From: Ampullaceana balthica
Taxonomy: Eukaryota > Mollusca > Gastropoda > Lymnaeidae
Assembly (NCBI GenBank): GCA_944989445.1
Contig: CALYLW010000037.1
Span: 2,022,501-2,086,500 of the forward strand
Direction of reading: 5' to 3'
Length of the DNA: 64,000 nt
Below the pieces are notes generated by a model. The model was not told the origin of the DNA and searched no databases. It saw only the letters and a program-made list of their open reading frames with translations. Shown here piece after piece: positions 33,360-44,339 of the stretch (the first letter of the stretch is position 1; the number at the start of each line of letters is the position of its first letter). A program made the translations under genes and the position numbers.

Positions 33360-34345
33360 ATAAAAAATAATAAATATAGGTTAAAAAATGGACCAAAAAG
33401 AAGAAAATAATTTAAAACTTATAAGTTCAAGTACTTTGATTTAATATGACTAAAAACGTCGGGGCGGGTGCTTATGAGGTTTAACATATGCGGTTCATCT
33501 CTCACTCTAATTTCTCTTTTGCCTCTAAATAGCTCATTTTTGTACCAAAACCCCCCCCGTTTAACTTGCGTTCACTCATACTCTCTCTCTCTTTTGCCTT
33601 CTAAATTAGAAGTCTCTAATTTTTGTACCAAACACCCGCCCCACGTTTTTAGTCATATTAAATCGGAGTACTTGGACTTATAAGTTTTAAATTATTTTCT
33701 GCTTTTTAGTCCACTTATACAAAACTTAGTTTTTAAAAATCATATTTTTACCTTTATTTATTTTATTCTTTTTAGTCCACTAATAAGAACATAGTTTTTA
33801 AAAATATTTTTTTTACTTCTATTTATTTTACCATACACCTCACAAGCGCCCGCCCAACGTTTAAATAACAAAGCGATGAGACCACGGGGTGAATCTGCTA
33901 CGGTGGATTAAACTACGGTAGGCGGGTACAGATGCTTACATAAAGATAAACAAAGAAATGCATTAATTTAATTACGGTACAATCGATCGATCTGAAATTT
34001 TGATACAATGTATTGTCAAACAAGATCTATCAATGGTAAAATTTTGAGCTCTCTAGGACCATCAGAAGTGGTTTAATTTTACGTTGGTAAATTTGAAAAA
34101 TTGCGGACAGACAGACACGAAAGCAAGTATATAATAAAATATAGATAAACTAACAAGTTCAATAATTTAATTACGGTACATTCGATCCATCTGAAATTTT
34201 GATACAATGCATTGTCATCCTAGATCTATCTGTGGTAAAAGTGTTTAGATCTCTAGGACCATCAGAAGTGGTTTAATTTTACGTTGGCAGATTAGAAAAA
34301 TTGTTCGACAGACAATGCCACAGGAACGAAAGCTGAGTTAATAAA
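33360..34345. repeat. Foldback dispersed repeat, copy B
   Basis: Left arm from 33360 (AAAAAGAAGAAAATAATTTA, then TTAATATGACTAAAAACG), core GCTTATGAGGTTTAACATAT to ACCAAACACCCGCCCC, and right arm TTTTTAGTCATATTAAAT to TTTTTAGTCCACTTAT, followed by a second partial arm near 33770-33835. The outer part contains two direct copies (about 33950-34130 and 34140-34345) of a block with CGATCGATCTGAAATTTTGA and GGACCATCAGAAGTGGTTTA. No coding content. Confidence 0.82.
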
Positions 34346-35659
34346 ACGTGGTTAAAAAATAAAAGGTCTTACAAAACATTTGCAAGTAAAAAATATAATT
34401 AAAAATACTGGAAGCGCTAATAATTATTAAATATTATTTCCTTAAAATACTTTTAAAACTAATATTATTAAAACCTGACAATATTGATATTTTATATTCC
34501 TAACCCAGAGCGCCCTGGACTCTAGATAAGGAGGTGGCGCGATTATCCTCAGATTCTCGAGATGTCGGCTCTATCAGTTACAGCTTTACACCAACTTTTA
34601 AATACGGGCACTTAGCGTTCGCCTCGGAAACCCTTTCCTACCAGCTCTGGATTACAAGCCCGGTATCCGTAGAGATATTCCTGGGGTGCAGAGCTCTTTG
34701 CCGAGCAACTTGTCCCGCTGACAAGCACGCTGGTTTGTGCATAGACGTATATTCGCAACAATTTCAATTTTTTATTGTTGAAAAAGTCAAGTTGTCATAG
34801 CTTGTCAAGCTTACTTGGTGGGGTTTGGGGGGGGGGATGATACATACAGTGATACTCCAGTGATACATACAGTGATACTCTAATGTAACACGAGAAAGGG
34901 AGTCCGTCAAGTATAATCCCGTTCGCGTTCATCCGGGTTTTGGAAAGAAAATTATGGAGATTTTTAAAACATGAGAATATATATATATATTTTAAAATTC
35001 AGGGTGGTATAGGGACATATATAGCTGGGTTGAACGAGAGTTACTTAATTTTCATGCACTTTAAAGACGATTTATTTCATGCACGAATGAATGTGGACAT
35101 GGGTTGCACCACCCCCACTGCAGCGTTATATCAGAAGTCGTGTTATAGCTAGGGTCTTCTATAATCTCTTTATGAAGGCCAGGCGACATCCATTTTTTAA
35201 AAATAATTATATACTTACCAAGATAAACTTTTGATAATTAAAATTTCTGTTTCCAATCCTTTATTTCTTTTGCTTTCAAAGGGAAGACATTAGGAGCACA
35301 CATTTTTAATGGGCTAACTTATGGAGGATTTTTAAAAAATGTAAACTTCTGTTAGAAAATTCAATCAGTTTATTTGATCGTGTTAATTAATTGTCCAAAT
35401 CATCATTGCCAGGGATTTCTCGGACGTTTTCACATTAAACAAATCAAAAATATTTAACAGAGTTCAATCCCAAACTGAGCGAAATAGACTTATATTTTTA
35501 TATATCTTTTCCGTTCGATGCGTCTTCTGCTAGGAAAAGTAAATCGACGGAAAAAAGGAAAGGGTACTTCATACCATGGTGTTTCATTCTTCTGCCCATA
35601 TGAGTAGAACCCCTTTAATATCCCGTTTAATCCCGCTCCACAACCGCAGCTTAGTGTTT
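34346..35659. other. Unannotated DNA
   Basis: No convincing gene. TGATACATACAGTGATACTC is directly repeated at 34839-34880, and a short TATATATA run lies at 34979. Confidence 0.4.
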
Positions 35660-35785
35660 TTTATTCTTTCGTTATGTTTGTTTTATTTGTGTACTATTTG
35701 TCCGTTGAGGAAGTCTCTTTTGCCGAAACGTTCGCTGTTGTGTTACGTCCTGTCAGGCTAACTAATACCCTGTTTATATGTTATA
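35660..35785 (+). mobile_element. Fragment of the CCGAAACGTTCGC dispersed element
   Basis: GTTGAGGAAGTCTCTTTTGC, then CGAAACGTTCGCTGTTGTGT, then CCTGTCAGGC and TAATACCCTGTTT, match the minus strand of 29157-29260. Single-ended here: the inverted arm is missing. Confidence 0.7.
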
Positions 35786-35895
35786 CATTTACTTGATACC
35801 CCGTTTACTTGTTTATCAGAGTTATATTCAAATGGCCCCCCACCCCACTCCAATTAGCTTACAAAGTCCCCCCCCCCTCACCGTAACGTCAAGTT

Positions 35896-36292
35896 GAGTC
35901 GATAACCATCTCTCACGAGTCGATAACCATCTCTCCACGAGTCGATAACCATCTCTCCACGAGTCGATAACCATCTCTCCACGAGTCGATAACCATCTCT
36001 CCACGAGTCGATAACCATCTCTCCACGAGTCGATAACCATCTCTCCACGAGTCGATAACCATCTCTCCACGAGTCGATAACCATCTCTCCACGAGTCGAT
36101 AACCATCTCTCCACGAGTCGATAACCATCTCTCCACGAGTCGATAACCATCTCTCCACGAGTCGATAACCATCTCTCCACGAGTCGATAACCATCTCTCC
36201 ACGAGTCGATAACCATCTCTCCACGAGTCGATAACCATCTCTCCACGAGTCGATAACCATCTCTCCACGAGTCGATAACCATCTCTCCACGC
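35896..36292. repeat. 22-bp minisatellite (18 units)
   Basis: The unit is GAGTCGATAACCATCTCTCC plus AC. All units are identical except the first, which lacks one C. All three minus frames are open, giving the repeated peptide RWLSTRGEMVIDSW. Near-perfect identity implies recent expansion or ongoing homogenisation. Confidence 0.96.
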
Positions 36293-37367
36293 TTTGATTT
36301 CACGCCGATGGGGCCAGAAGTTTTGTGTCATTTCAAAGAACAGTGCCAACAGTCAGAGCCCATTAAACACAAAAGGGGATCTAACACGGCACTCATTTTT
36401 TTCCTATAATTAAATAAATAAAAATAAAATAAATAAATAAATAAAAGTAATCAAAAAAATAAAAACATACATAAATAAATAAAAGAAATATATGACACAA
36501 CATTGAGTGATCAAACCTTAGCTTACTTCTCAAAAGACTGTGAACAACAGTTTCAGTCTGTGATGAGTAAAGTAAATTACGTTATATATATTTTTTTAAA
36601 ATGGGCGACACATCTTCAAAAATTTAAAGTTATACATCGTTCTCTGTTATCTGTATAAATTAGTGTTTTTTCCAAATTATAACAATAATTTTTTGGGGTT
36701 AAATTTCTTTTAATTTTTTTTTCTTGCTGTATAAAAGAGAAAAACGGTGAGGGGGGGGTTAGTGTGGATGGGCAGGAGTGTTTATGACATGAAGATTTAA
36801 AGATTTATTTGTGGATTAATATATAAGGTAACAAAAGAGAACTATTTTGTTATAGATATGATACGCAGTCTCATACATTTGGTACACGGCTTAAACCCGC
36901 TTTTGAGACGTCAGTTTTTTCCCCTTCTGGTAAATCGTACGTATCCCAAACATCTTATCTTCGTCATGTCATCTTAGATTGTACCTCGAATCTCATCTTT
37001 GGTGTCCCAGATTATTCAAAACATCTAATCTGTTTTCCAAAAAGATAATCCCAAACATTGTAACAGCGCCTCCTGGGAGACATTCAGAGCGCCACTCCTA
37101 GCCCCAGGTCTCGTAGACAGACGGGGGTTTAGGGAGAGCTTGTCTCAATGAGTGGGAATGTGGTGCGGAGGCCCCCATTCTTTGTTTCAGTGGAGTAATA
37201 ATTTAAAAGCAAAATTCCCGAGTGCTACAAAACAAATTAAAATGACGATGATATCTGATATTTAAAAAAAAATATTTAAAAAAAAATAAATCTAATACCA
37301 GGTTCTGACAGTAACTGCAAGAATTGGCAACGTATGCAAACGACCCACTGTTTATATCAGTGGTTGC
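36293..37367. other. Unannotated DNA with AAAT-rich stretch
   Basis: (AAAT)n-like low complexity lies at 36408-36485. There are A-, T- and G-runs elsewhere and no gene. Confidence 0.45.
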
Positions 37368-38087
37368 CAACTTTTTTTTTAAACCATGGACCCCTTTTTA
37401 TAGTCAAAACTTGCCCATGGAAACCCAATTGAAAAACAACAAAAAAGCATAGTACAAAAAATTACAAATCCAAATAAGCAAATTTTTTATGAATTTGTAT
37501 TTATTGAAATAACAACGTTTGTTTAAAATAAAATGTAAAACATTTAATGACTTGAATGAACGCGATGAGATCTTATGAGTGTATTTATATCCGGCTTATT
37601 GTTTGGGAGTAGCAACCGCAAATCCCCACGGGCACTAATTTGTATTCGGTTTCTATTTCTTTATGATGAAGTTCATAACGGCACTGAATCATTGATCTAT
37701 GAAATTGTAAAAAAGAGAAAGCATTCAAGAACTTCTATACGATAACTCATGATGCATAAAATTTGGATTTGTTTTTGTAACCAGAATTCGTGGTATCCTT
37801 GTTTAAACATTGGTTTAAGTTCCTCATTTGTGGATATTTCAATAAGCTGCTCCTGTATTAGTATGAATTCATCTGTTTGGGATCTCAGTTTGTCCACGCG
37901 CAAACGGGTTCAACTTCCATTCCGGAATATCCAAGTGAAGAAAATATTGAAATCTTTGGTTCAGGTCTGCCTGAAGAGTTAAGTGTTGACAGTGAGCATG
38001 CCAATCTTCATCTCTATTTTGCAATTTCGAAAAGATTTGGAAACTGAGAACATTCTCCTCTTCCCAAGTTTTCAATCACACATTACT
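37368..38087 (-). mobile_element. hAT-Charlie/ZBED-like transposon relic
   Basis: The 3' end CAGTGGTTGCCAACTTTTTT at 37368 has the form of Charlie-type hAT ends, and a transposase remnant lies on the minus strand at 37690-38075. The opposite end is missing: the 31-bp array at 38088 starts where the coding remnant stops. The element is therefore 5'-truncated or interrupted. Confidence 0.68.
37690..38075 (-). pseudogene. hAT (ZBED5/FAM200-like) transposase fragment
   Basis: Two overlapping minus-strand frames give, in order, LTLQADLNQRFQYF, LDIPEWKLNPF, then, after a frameshift near 37890, SQTDEFILIQEQLIEIS, NEELKPMFKQGYHEFWLQKQ. This order (LNxRF, a proline-rich WxxNPF segment, EQLIELxxNEELK, and GYxxFWLQKQ) is that of hAT transposases related to domesticated ZBED5- and FAM200-type proteins. 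Downstream the conserved region before the dimerisation domain is unreadable, so it is a dead copy of transposon origin, not a host gene. Confidence 0.8.
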
Positions 38088-38408
38088 TCCTGACAGTCAC
38101 ACCATTGCCACCTGACCTACCTGACAGTCACACCATTGCCACCTGACCTACCTGACAGTCACACCATTACCACCTGACCTACCTGACAGTCTCACCATTG
38201 CCACCTGACCTACCTGACAGTCACACCATTACCACCTGACCTACCTGACAGTCACACCATTACCACCTGACCTACCTGACAGTCACACCATTACCCCCTG
38301 ACCTACCTGACAGTCACACCATTGCCACCTGACCTACCTGACAGTCACACCATTACCCCCTGACCTACCTGACAGTCACACCATTGCCACCAGACCTACC
38401 TGACAGTA
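38088..38408. repeat. 31-bp minisatellite (about 10 units)
   Basis: The unit has CCTGACAGTCACACCATTGC plus CACCTGACCTA. Variants are TTACCACC, TTACCCCC and one CAGTCTC. It starts at the broken edge of the hAT relic. Confidence 0.93.
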
Positions 38409-38930
38409 ATCATACAGCGTGCTCTACCGTAAAACCTTCACTTCACCCACTAGCGCTTCCATAGTTCTTATCGTAGGAGATCATCTGTATATGAAAGATT
38501 GCACCGGCCCTGCTACACTATATCAATTACACTGTACATTATAAATATGGAAGCGTTCTATTCATACCTATCCTAACCCCACTCCCACATCTTTAATTCA
38601 AGTTGTCCTTATATTTGACATGTGCAATACGCCGGTGATAGATTTGTTGTTTTTCCCCCCGCGACGACTTCTCGCGAGACTTGGCGTGGATCTGTAAATA
38701 AGAGACTTAGTCTCGCTAGTATTTTATGTATATGGCGCGTCTCAAACTGTATTTACAGAGTCCAACAGCCATGACGTAGCGGTTCTCACACTGTAGTTAC
38801 AGAGCAGTACCCCATTAAGTGACGTGTCTCACACTGTAGATATAGAGTCATACCCGATGGTGTAGCGGGTCTCAAACTTCAGTTACAAAGTATACCACCC
38901 TCATGAATCGACGGTTCCCACACAGTAGAC
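38409..38930. other. Unannotated DNA
   Basis: Weakly repetitive: CTCACACTGTAGTTACAGAG-like phrases recur about every 60 bases from 38700 to 38930. Otherwise no feature. Confidence 0.45.
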
Positions 38931-39036
38931 TCAGTAGAGCAGGGTTGCCAGATTGTAATTTGGGTAAAAGGCCAAACTGACGGCCAAAAAAGGCACAAAA
39001 AAAGGCCAAACTTTTGTTATATGAAAAATGTCAACA

Positions 39037-39240
39037 AAAATGACGTCACGCACATAGGGTTGGGAGGGGGTCACAGATTTGCGGCGATGTATGACGAGGG
39101 GGGGGTGCTTTTAAGAACTGTGAAGTCATATTGGAAAGGGTCTAGATCTTGATTACGTTGGACGAGGGGTGGGGGGGGGCGGTGAAAATACATTGAAAAA
39201 TCTTCCACAATCGCGTGTTGTCATTTATGGACGGCTCATA
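39037..39240. mobile_element. Harbinger-like MITE, truncated nested copy
   Basis: AATGACGTCACGCACATAGG at the left and CATTTATGGACGGCTCAT at the right, with G-rich runs between, match the 3204-3637 type. The outermost left bases are missing. It is nested in the 9-bp-TSD element. Confidence 0.55.
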
Positions 39241-39391
39241 ACGGCTGAATATAAGTTAACTATTTAAAAATGAAGGTAAAACCAGGAGAAAAGTGATAAT
39301 AAATTTGTAAATGCCAATGTTCGTATGTATGGTTGTACTCACAAAATAAATAGATTTTTATACTAACATACAAATTTGAAAGAGAATAACA

Positions 39392-39600
39392 TATAAACAG
39401 GGTATTAGTTAGCCTGACAGGTCGTAACACAACAGCGAACGTTTAGACAAAGAACCTTCCTCAACGAACAAATAGTACACAAATAAAACGAATATAACGA
39501 AAGAATTTAAAAAAACTTAGATTCAGTGAAATTCAATTAGTCCAATAGAGATGACATCTGCTCTGGACTAATTGGATTTCACTGCAGCTAAGTTGGGTTT
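39392..39600 (-). mobile_element. CCGAAACGTTCGC dispersed element, nested copy
   Basis: ACAGGGTATTAGTTAGCCTG, then ACACAACAGCGAACGTTTAG, CTTCCTCAACGAACAAATAG and CTTAGATTCAGTGAAATTC, parallel 29170-29330. AACGTTTAGAC replaces the usual AACGTTTCGGC. It is nested in the 9-bp-TSD element. Confidence 0.65.
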
Positions 39601-40022
39601 CTTTTCCCCGTCACTCAAGCAATCTTGGTGACATGACAAAGTCCTTACTGCATTTATTTATAAACAAAAGCTCAGCCCTGACTCTAACCGTAGCGTCTAA
39701 AAGTGTGAGCTGCATTCTTTATCTGGCTTTGTCTTTATATCCTCTTTGTTAAACTTTAAAAAAAACTTTTTAATGTCTAAAATACACGTAAGCTATTCCA
39801 AAAAAGAAAATAATTAATAAGGTTATTGACTTATTGGCGAATTTTTAATTTTATTTTTGTGATAAAGATTATTTATATATGTATTTTATTTATTTATTAT
39901 TATTTTTAAAGAAAAAGGCCAAAAAGCCAAAAAAAATTTTTGAGGCTAAACCCTCTTAAAAAAGGCCAAATTTTTGAGAATTTGGCCTTAAAAAAGCCAA
40001 TATGGCAACCCTGTCAGTAGAG

Positions 40023-40528
40023 TATTATCCCTTTGCTTTTCGGGTAAGTAGACTATTTTACACGCTTTCATTTAACTTTCTATTCCGTGTGTCTATCTGT
40101 TTGCCTGTTAGCGTCAAATCTTGCAACGTCCAGTTGATGCACTTCCTATTGCTCTACTCAACTGAAATTTGGCAGACACCTGTATCTCCGGTGATGATAA
40201 AATATTCCAAAATTTCATTTAATTTTTTGCACAGTTGGCTGTAAAGTTATTTGCCTTTTTGTGCAATTTTTTTTTACTGTTAAGTCAACAACTTCCTTCG
40301 AGCAAAACAGAGGGAAATATAAATAACAAATACATAAAAAATGTATATTTCTTTGAAGAATGAGCTCTCATTACAAATTGTAATTGTTAAAAGCCGGCGA
40401 AGACAGAGACATAACAATTACATTAAAAAAATTAAATTAGGTTAACAGGTCCTTGTGGAACTCTAGTGCTGAATTAGATCCATTAATTATTACAGTTTGC
40501 TCTCTACCCAAAAGGAAGTGATGTAAGG
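40023..40528. other. Unannotated DNA
   Basis: No recognised feature. Confidence 0.35.
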
Positions 40529-40714
40529 CAGTACTTCTCAAACTTTTTAGTATGGCGGACCGGCAGGAATTTTTTCCATTGCACCAGGGACCGGTGCATT
40601 ATTTTCCCTGCACTGACAATCTTTTGGGTCCTTTTTTTGAGAACATCTGCGGACCGGCATCGGATAGCCCACGGACCGGCACCGGTCCGCGGACCACCAC
40701 TTTGAGAAGCACTG
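40529..40714. mobile_element. 186-bp hAT-Charlie-like MITE with perfect 8-bp TSD
   Basis: The left end is CAGTACTTCTCAAACTTTTT and the right end is the complement of CAGTGCTTCTCAAAGTGGTG. The direct repeat ATGTAAGG flanks it exactly at 40521-40528 and 40715-40722. The interior is rich in GGACCGG/CCGGTCC palindromes. Perfect TSDs suggest a fairly young insertion. The small overlapping frames are shadows. Confidence 0.92.
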
Positions 40715-40741
40715 ATGTAAGGGACCTGAGATTCCAAAGTA

Positions 40742-41435
40742 CAGTAACAATCCGATAATCCGGCACGTTCGGGACCGGCTCGGTGCCGGACTATCGAAAA
40801 TTCCGGTCTATCGGGCGGTGCCCCTTCTTTTTAGTGTAGGCTTTGCCGTAAAACAAATGTACTTTGTTTTTTTAACTACATACATACATAAATCGTAACT
40901 ATAAGAACAATTAGGTTCATAATTAAACTACAAATACAGTAACGCAAATACAACAAAGTTTATTTTACATTTCCTATAATGTATGTACACGTACTGTAAA
41001 ACATATTTCACTTAGATTTGAAAAAGTCACGAATGTCTTTTTGTTTCTTGACTTTTTGCGTTTAGTATAAAATTTATTTCTAGTGATATGGAAATCAATA
41101 ATTTCTGAAGCACTGAGACACAGTCTACTGCGATGTGAAAGGACACAAAACAACAACGCGCAAAAAAGGGCGAGACGCTTCGTGATTGATTATCTGTGCT
41201 GCACTGCACCTGTATTTGTTGTGACAGCTGAGACTAGCCGGCCGCTAATTGTTTCCGAACAATACCGAGCGCTTCCCCGAACTACCCGGAAAACTTCCGA
41301 ATAGCTCTCAAGCGTTTTTATTTGCTTTAAAGACACACTTTTGGAAAAAACCAATTTTTTTTACAATTTTCCGGAGCGATGCCGGACTATCGGGCATTCC
41401 GGACTGTTGGATGCCGGATTATCGGACTTTTACTA
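40742..41435. mobile_element. pogo-like element with TA target duplication
   Basis: The left end is CAGTAACAATCCGATAATCC and the right end is the complement of TAGTAAAAGTCCGATAATCC, flanked by TA at 40740-40741 and 41436-41437. Subterminal CCGGACTATCG blocks occur inward from both ends. The interior carries short frames on both strands with no motif that I can assign to a pogo transposase. Confidence 0.72.
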
Positions 41436-41488
41436 TAGTTAAGTTTTTTAAGTAAACTAAGCTGGTGAACTTTGTCAAATGCTTTTGA

Positions 41489-41598
<110 letters not shown>

Positions 41599-41651
41599 CA
41601 TATTAATATATTGTATCTATTTTATTATTATTGTCTAAGCCTTTTGACAGA

Positions 41652-41928
41652 TCATATTTTGTGTTTCACAAAGCCGTGTTGATGTTGACATAGAACATTA
41701 TATTTGTATAGGTGGTTAACTATTCTGCTATATATTATGTGATCTAGTAATTTACATGTGATAATAGTAAGTGACACAGGTCTGTAATTACCAGGGTCTG
41801 TTTTATCACCATTCTTAAAGAGGGGAGTTACGTTAGCTAATTTCGAATCATGGGGCACTTTACCCTGATTTAGAGAGGCTTGAAAAAGAACTACAAGGAT
41901 TGGGGACAGTTCATTGCTTACATCTTAA
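41652..41928 (-). pseudogene. LINE reverse-transcriptase fragment (N-terminal RT motifs)
   Basis: The minus strand encodes NELSPILVVLFQASLNQG, then VPHDSKLANVTPLFKNG, DKTDPGNYRPVSLT, and LDHIIYSRIVNHLYKYN up to QHGFVKHKI and a stop. This is the non-LTR reverse-transcriptase segment around the conserved NYRPVSLT and QHGFR motifs. The arginine after GF is replaced and the frame ends there, so the catalytic aspartates are absent. An upstream stop sits at about 41930. AAAGAGG(G)AGTTACGTTA occurs at both 41817 and 41926, which marks a small local duplication. It could belong to the same family as 5570-6215, but the two parts do not overlap. Confidence 0.88.
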
Positions 41929-42371
41929 AGAGGGAGTTACGTTAAAAAAGATAACGTTAAATTAAACATTTGATGGAATGTGTTTCGGACCTTAATCTTT
42001 ATTTAAATGAACAAAAAATGCTCCTATTGACGGTTAAATTCTTTTACGTAACAACTATCTCATTAAAGAGCCTTTCATCAGCCACCAAGTACTAGGTAGG
42101 TATGAAACGTGCATTTGACACACTATTTCTTTACCGCTATCGTAGCAGAATATATAATTATCTGCAAAATGCCACCACCCAACACTATAGTCGTGAAAAA
42201 ACATCACCTGCTGACAATTTCGTTATTATTATTTTAAAAAATATATAATTGTGATTTGTCTCAGGGACAAACACGAGATCAACGAACATTCCACCAGATG
42301 GAGCTTTGCTTTGTTTTGTTTTTGAGACAAGACTTCCTCTTGAAAGTTCATGATTCGTTTTACTGCAAACG
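41929..42371. other. Unannotated DNA
   Basis: No recognised feature. Confidence 0.35.
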
Positions 42372-42918
42372 CTGATCTGAAGGGCTGATCTTTTTGGCTG
42401 ATCTCTTGGGCTGATGTTTAGGGCTGATCTTTTGGGCTGTTGAGCTAATATTTTGAGCTGATCTTTTGAACTGATCTTTTGAGCTGATCTTTTGGGCTGA
42501 TCTCTTGTGCTGATATCCTGGGCTGATCTTTTGAGCTGATCTTTTCGGGTGATCTCTTGTGCTGATCTCTTGTGCTGATCTTTTGTGCTGATCTCTTATT
42601 TTCTGATCTCTTGTGCTGATCTCTTGTGCTGATTTCTTGCGCTGATCTCTGGTGCTGATCTTTTGTGCTGATCTCTGGTGCTGATCTTTTGTGCTGATCT
42701 CTTGTGCTGATTTCTTGGGCTGATCTTTTGCGCTGATCTTTTGTGCTGATCTCTTGTGCTGATCTTTTGTGCTGATCTCTGGTGCTGATCTTTTGTGCTG
42801 ATTTCTTGGGCTGATCTCTTGGGCTGATCTTTTGTGCTGATCTCTGGCGCTGATCTTTTGTGCTGATTTCTTGGGCTGATCTCTTGCATGTGCTGATCTC
42901 TTTTGCTGATCTCTTGGG
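42372..42918. repeat. 13-bp minisatellite (about 41 units)
   Basis: The unit is GCTGATCTCTTGT, alternating with GCTGATCTTTTGT, plus GGGC, TTTC and CTGG variants. Two minus frames are open, giving a lysine-, serine- and glutamine-rich repeat (ISTKDQHKRSAQE). It is an array product. Confidence 0.94.
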
Positions 42919-43526
42919 CGCCAAAGAGTTTCCAGTTCTACATTGAGTAAAATGCATTTTATTTTTATGCTTTAATTTTACAATTACTTTCATTCCGTTT
43001 TTAAGTAGACATCACGAATGGACCGAAGTCAGGGTGAAATTACATTAAATCAGAATTACGAAGTATCACCAAAAAGCTGTATTAAAAGTGGCCATTTTTA
43101 AATCTATGTAGAAACGAACCAAGACTGATGGAAATAATAAAAAGATTTAACAAACAATTAGTTGATGCCAATGACTATAAAACATGAACTACCACACTAA
43201 AAAAAAATCATGAGAACCTCTGTATAAAACGAATAAATCAATCGATTTTTGTCGTCCTCATAAGTTCAATCATCTCCCTTCATCCGTAGAAGAACAACGT
43301 AATACAGTCGCAGACGGCCAGTGGGGTAAAAATACGTTGGCTATTTATAGCACTCGTCAAGACATGATGCACTTTTCTGATCCGTTTTGTTTACTGTGTT
43401 TATTTGTTGACATCCTTCACATCGACATCTAGTGGTTGGTGTAAAGTGATTCTCAAATTGGCTTCTGTTGAGGCCGAACTAAGAAGTGACAGCTCCGAAT
43501 CGGAGATTAATATTGTAATATAATAA
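42919..43526. other. Unannotated DNA
   Basis: No recognised feature. Confidence 0.35.
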
Positions 43527-44100
43527 TAGGCAGTGTCTCTCTGTCTCAAATAAACAATTTAGGCAGTGTCTTCCTGTCTCAAATAAATCAGTTAGGCAGT
43601 GTCTCTCTGTCTCACATAGACCAGTTAGGCAGTGTCTTCCTGTCTCACATAGACCAGTTAGGCAGTGTCTCTCTGTCTCATATAGACCAGTTAGGCAGTG
43701 TCTCTCTGTCTCATATAGACCAGTTAGGCAGTGTCTCCCTATCTCAAATAGACCAGTTAGGCAGTGTCTCCCTGTCTCATATAGACCAGTTAGGCAGTGT
43801 CTCCCTGTCTCACATAGACCAGTTAGGCAGTGTCTCCCTGTCTCACATAGACCAGTTAGGCAGTGTCTCTCTGTCTCAAATAGACCAGTTAGGCAGTGTC
43901 TCCCTATCTCAAATAGACCAGTTAGACAGTGTCTCCCTGTCTCAAATAGACCAGTTAGGCAGTGTCTCCCTATCTCAAATAGACCAGTTAGGCAGTGTCT
44001 CTCTGTCTCAAATAGACCAGTTAGGCAGTGTCTCTCTGTCTCAAATAAACCGGTTAGGAAGTGTCTCCCTATCTCAAATAGACCAGCTACAGTGTCTCCC
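43527..44100. repeat. 33-bp minisatellite (about 17 units)
   Basis: The unit contains AGGCAGTGTCTCCCTGTCTC and AAATAGACCAGTT. Variants are TCTCTCTG, TCTTCCTG, CATATAGAC and CACATAGAC. The last units are diverged and shortened. Confidence 0.94.
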
Positions 44101-44339
44101 TACTTAAAGATTTAGAAAGTCCATGTTACAGGGAGGTGTGCTAACGTAAAGTGAGACTAACATTTCCATTTTTAAAAATAATTTTATAAGTCTAGTAAAC
44201 ACCAACCTGACATCGCTATGCAACTACATGCGGCGATCACAACCAAACATGGATCCTAGTTAAATATTTGAGTAACTTTCGAAGGGTTTAATGTTAATAA
44301 GAATACTATTATTAACAGTATTATATCGAAATTTAAAAA
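44101..44339. other. Unannotated DNA
   Basis: No recognised feature. Confidence 0.35.

Larger units (their letters stand above)
38940..40013. mobile_element. 1,074-bp TIR element with perfect 9-bp TSD
   Basis: The left end is CAGGGTTGCCAGATTG and the right end is the complement of CAGGGTTGCCATATTG, with GGCC-rich, A-rich subterminal repeats (AAAAGGCCAAA) on both sides. The direct repeat TCAGTAGAG flanks it exactly at 38931-38939 and 40014-40022. TSDs of 9 bp fit Mutator-like or Merlin elements better than hAT (8 bp). No transposase was found. Two foreign dispersed repeats lie inside. Confidence 0.85.

Noticed and set aside
34534..34800. 88-codon frame as a possible exon
   Set aside because: It is non-repetitive and of plausible composition, but has no recognisable motif, and I see no convincing splice or neighbouring exon evidence.
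35896..36292. CRISPR array
   Set aside because: The 22-bp units are head to tail with no unique spacers. The same holds for the other arrays, and the context is an animal genome.
35828..36349. Repeat protein RWLSTRGEMVIDSW
   Set aside because: All three minus frames of the 22-bp array give the same peptide, so there is no selection on one frame.
41083..41304. Possible pogo transposase exon inside 40742-41435
   Set aside because: Neither strand shows the DDE or CENP-B-like motifs, so I could not support it as coding.
42445..42993. Charged KDQHKRSAQEIS repeat protein
   Set aside because: Two minus frames are open over the 13-bp array. There is no non-repetitive coding sequence on either side.
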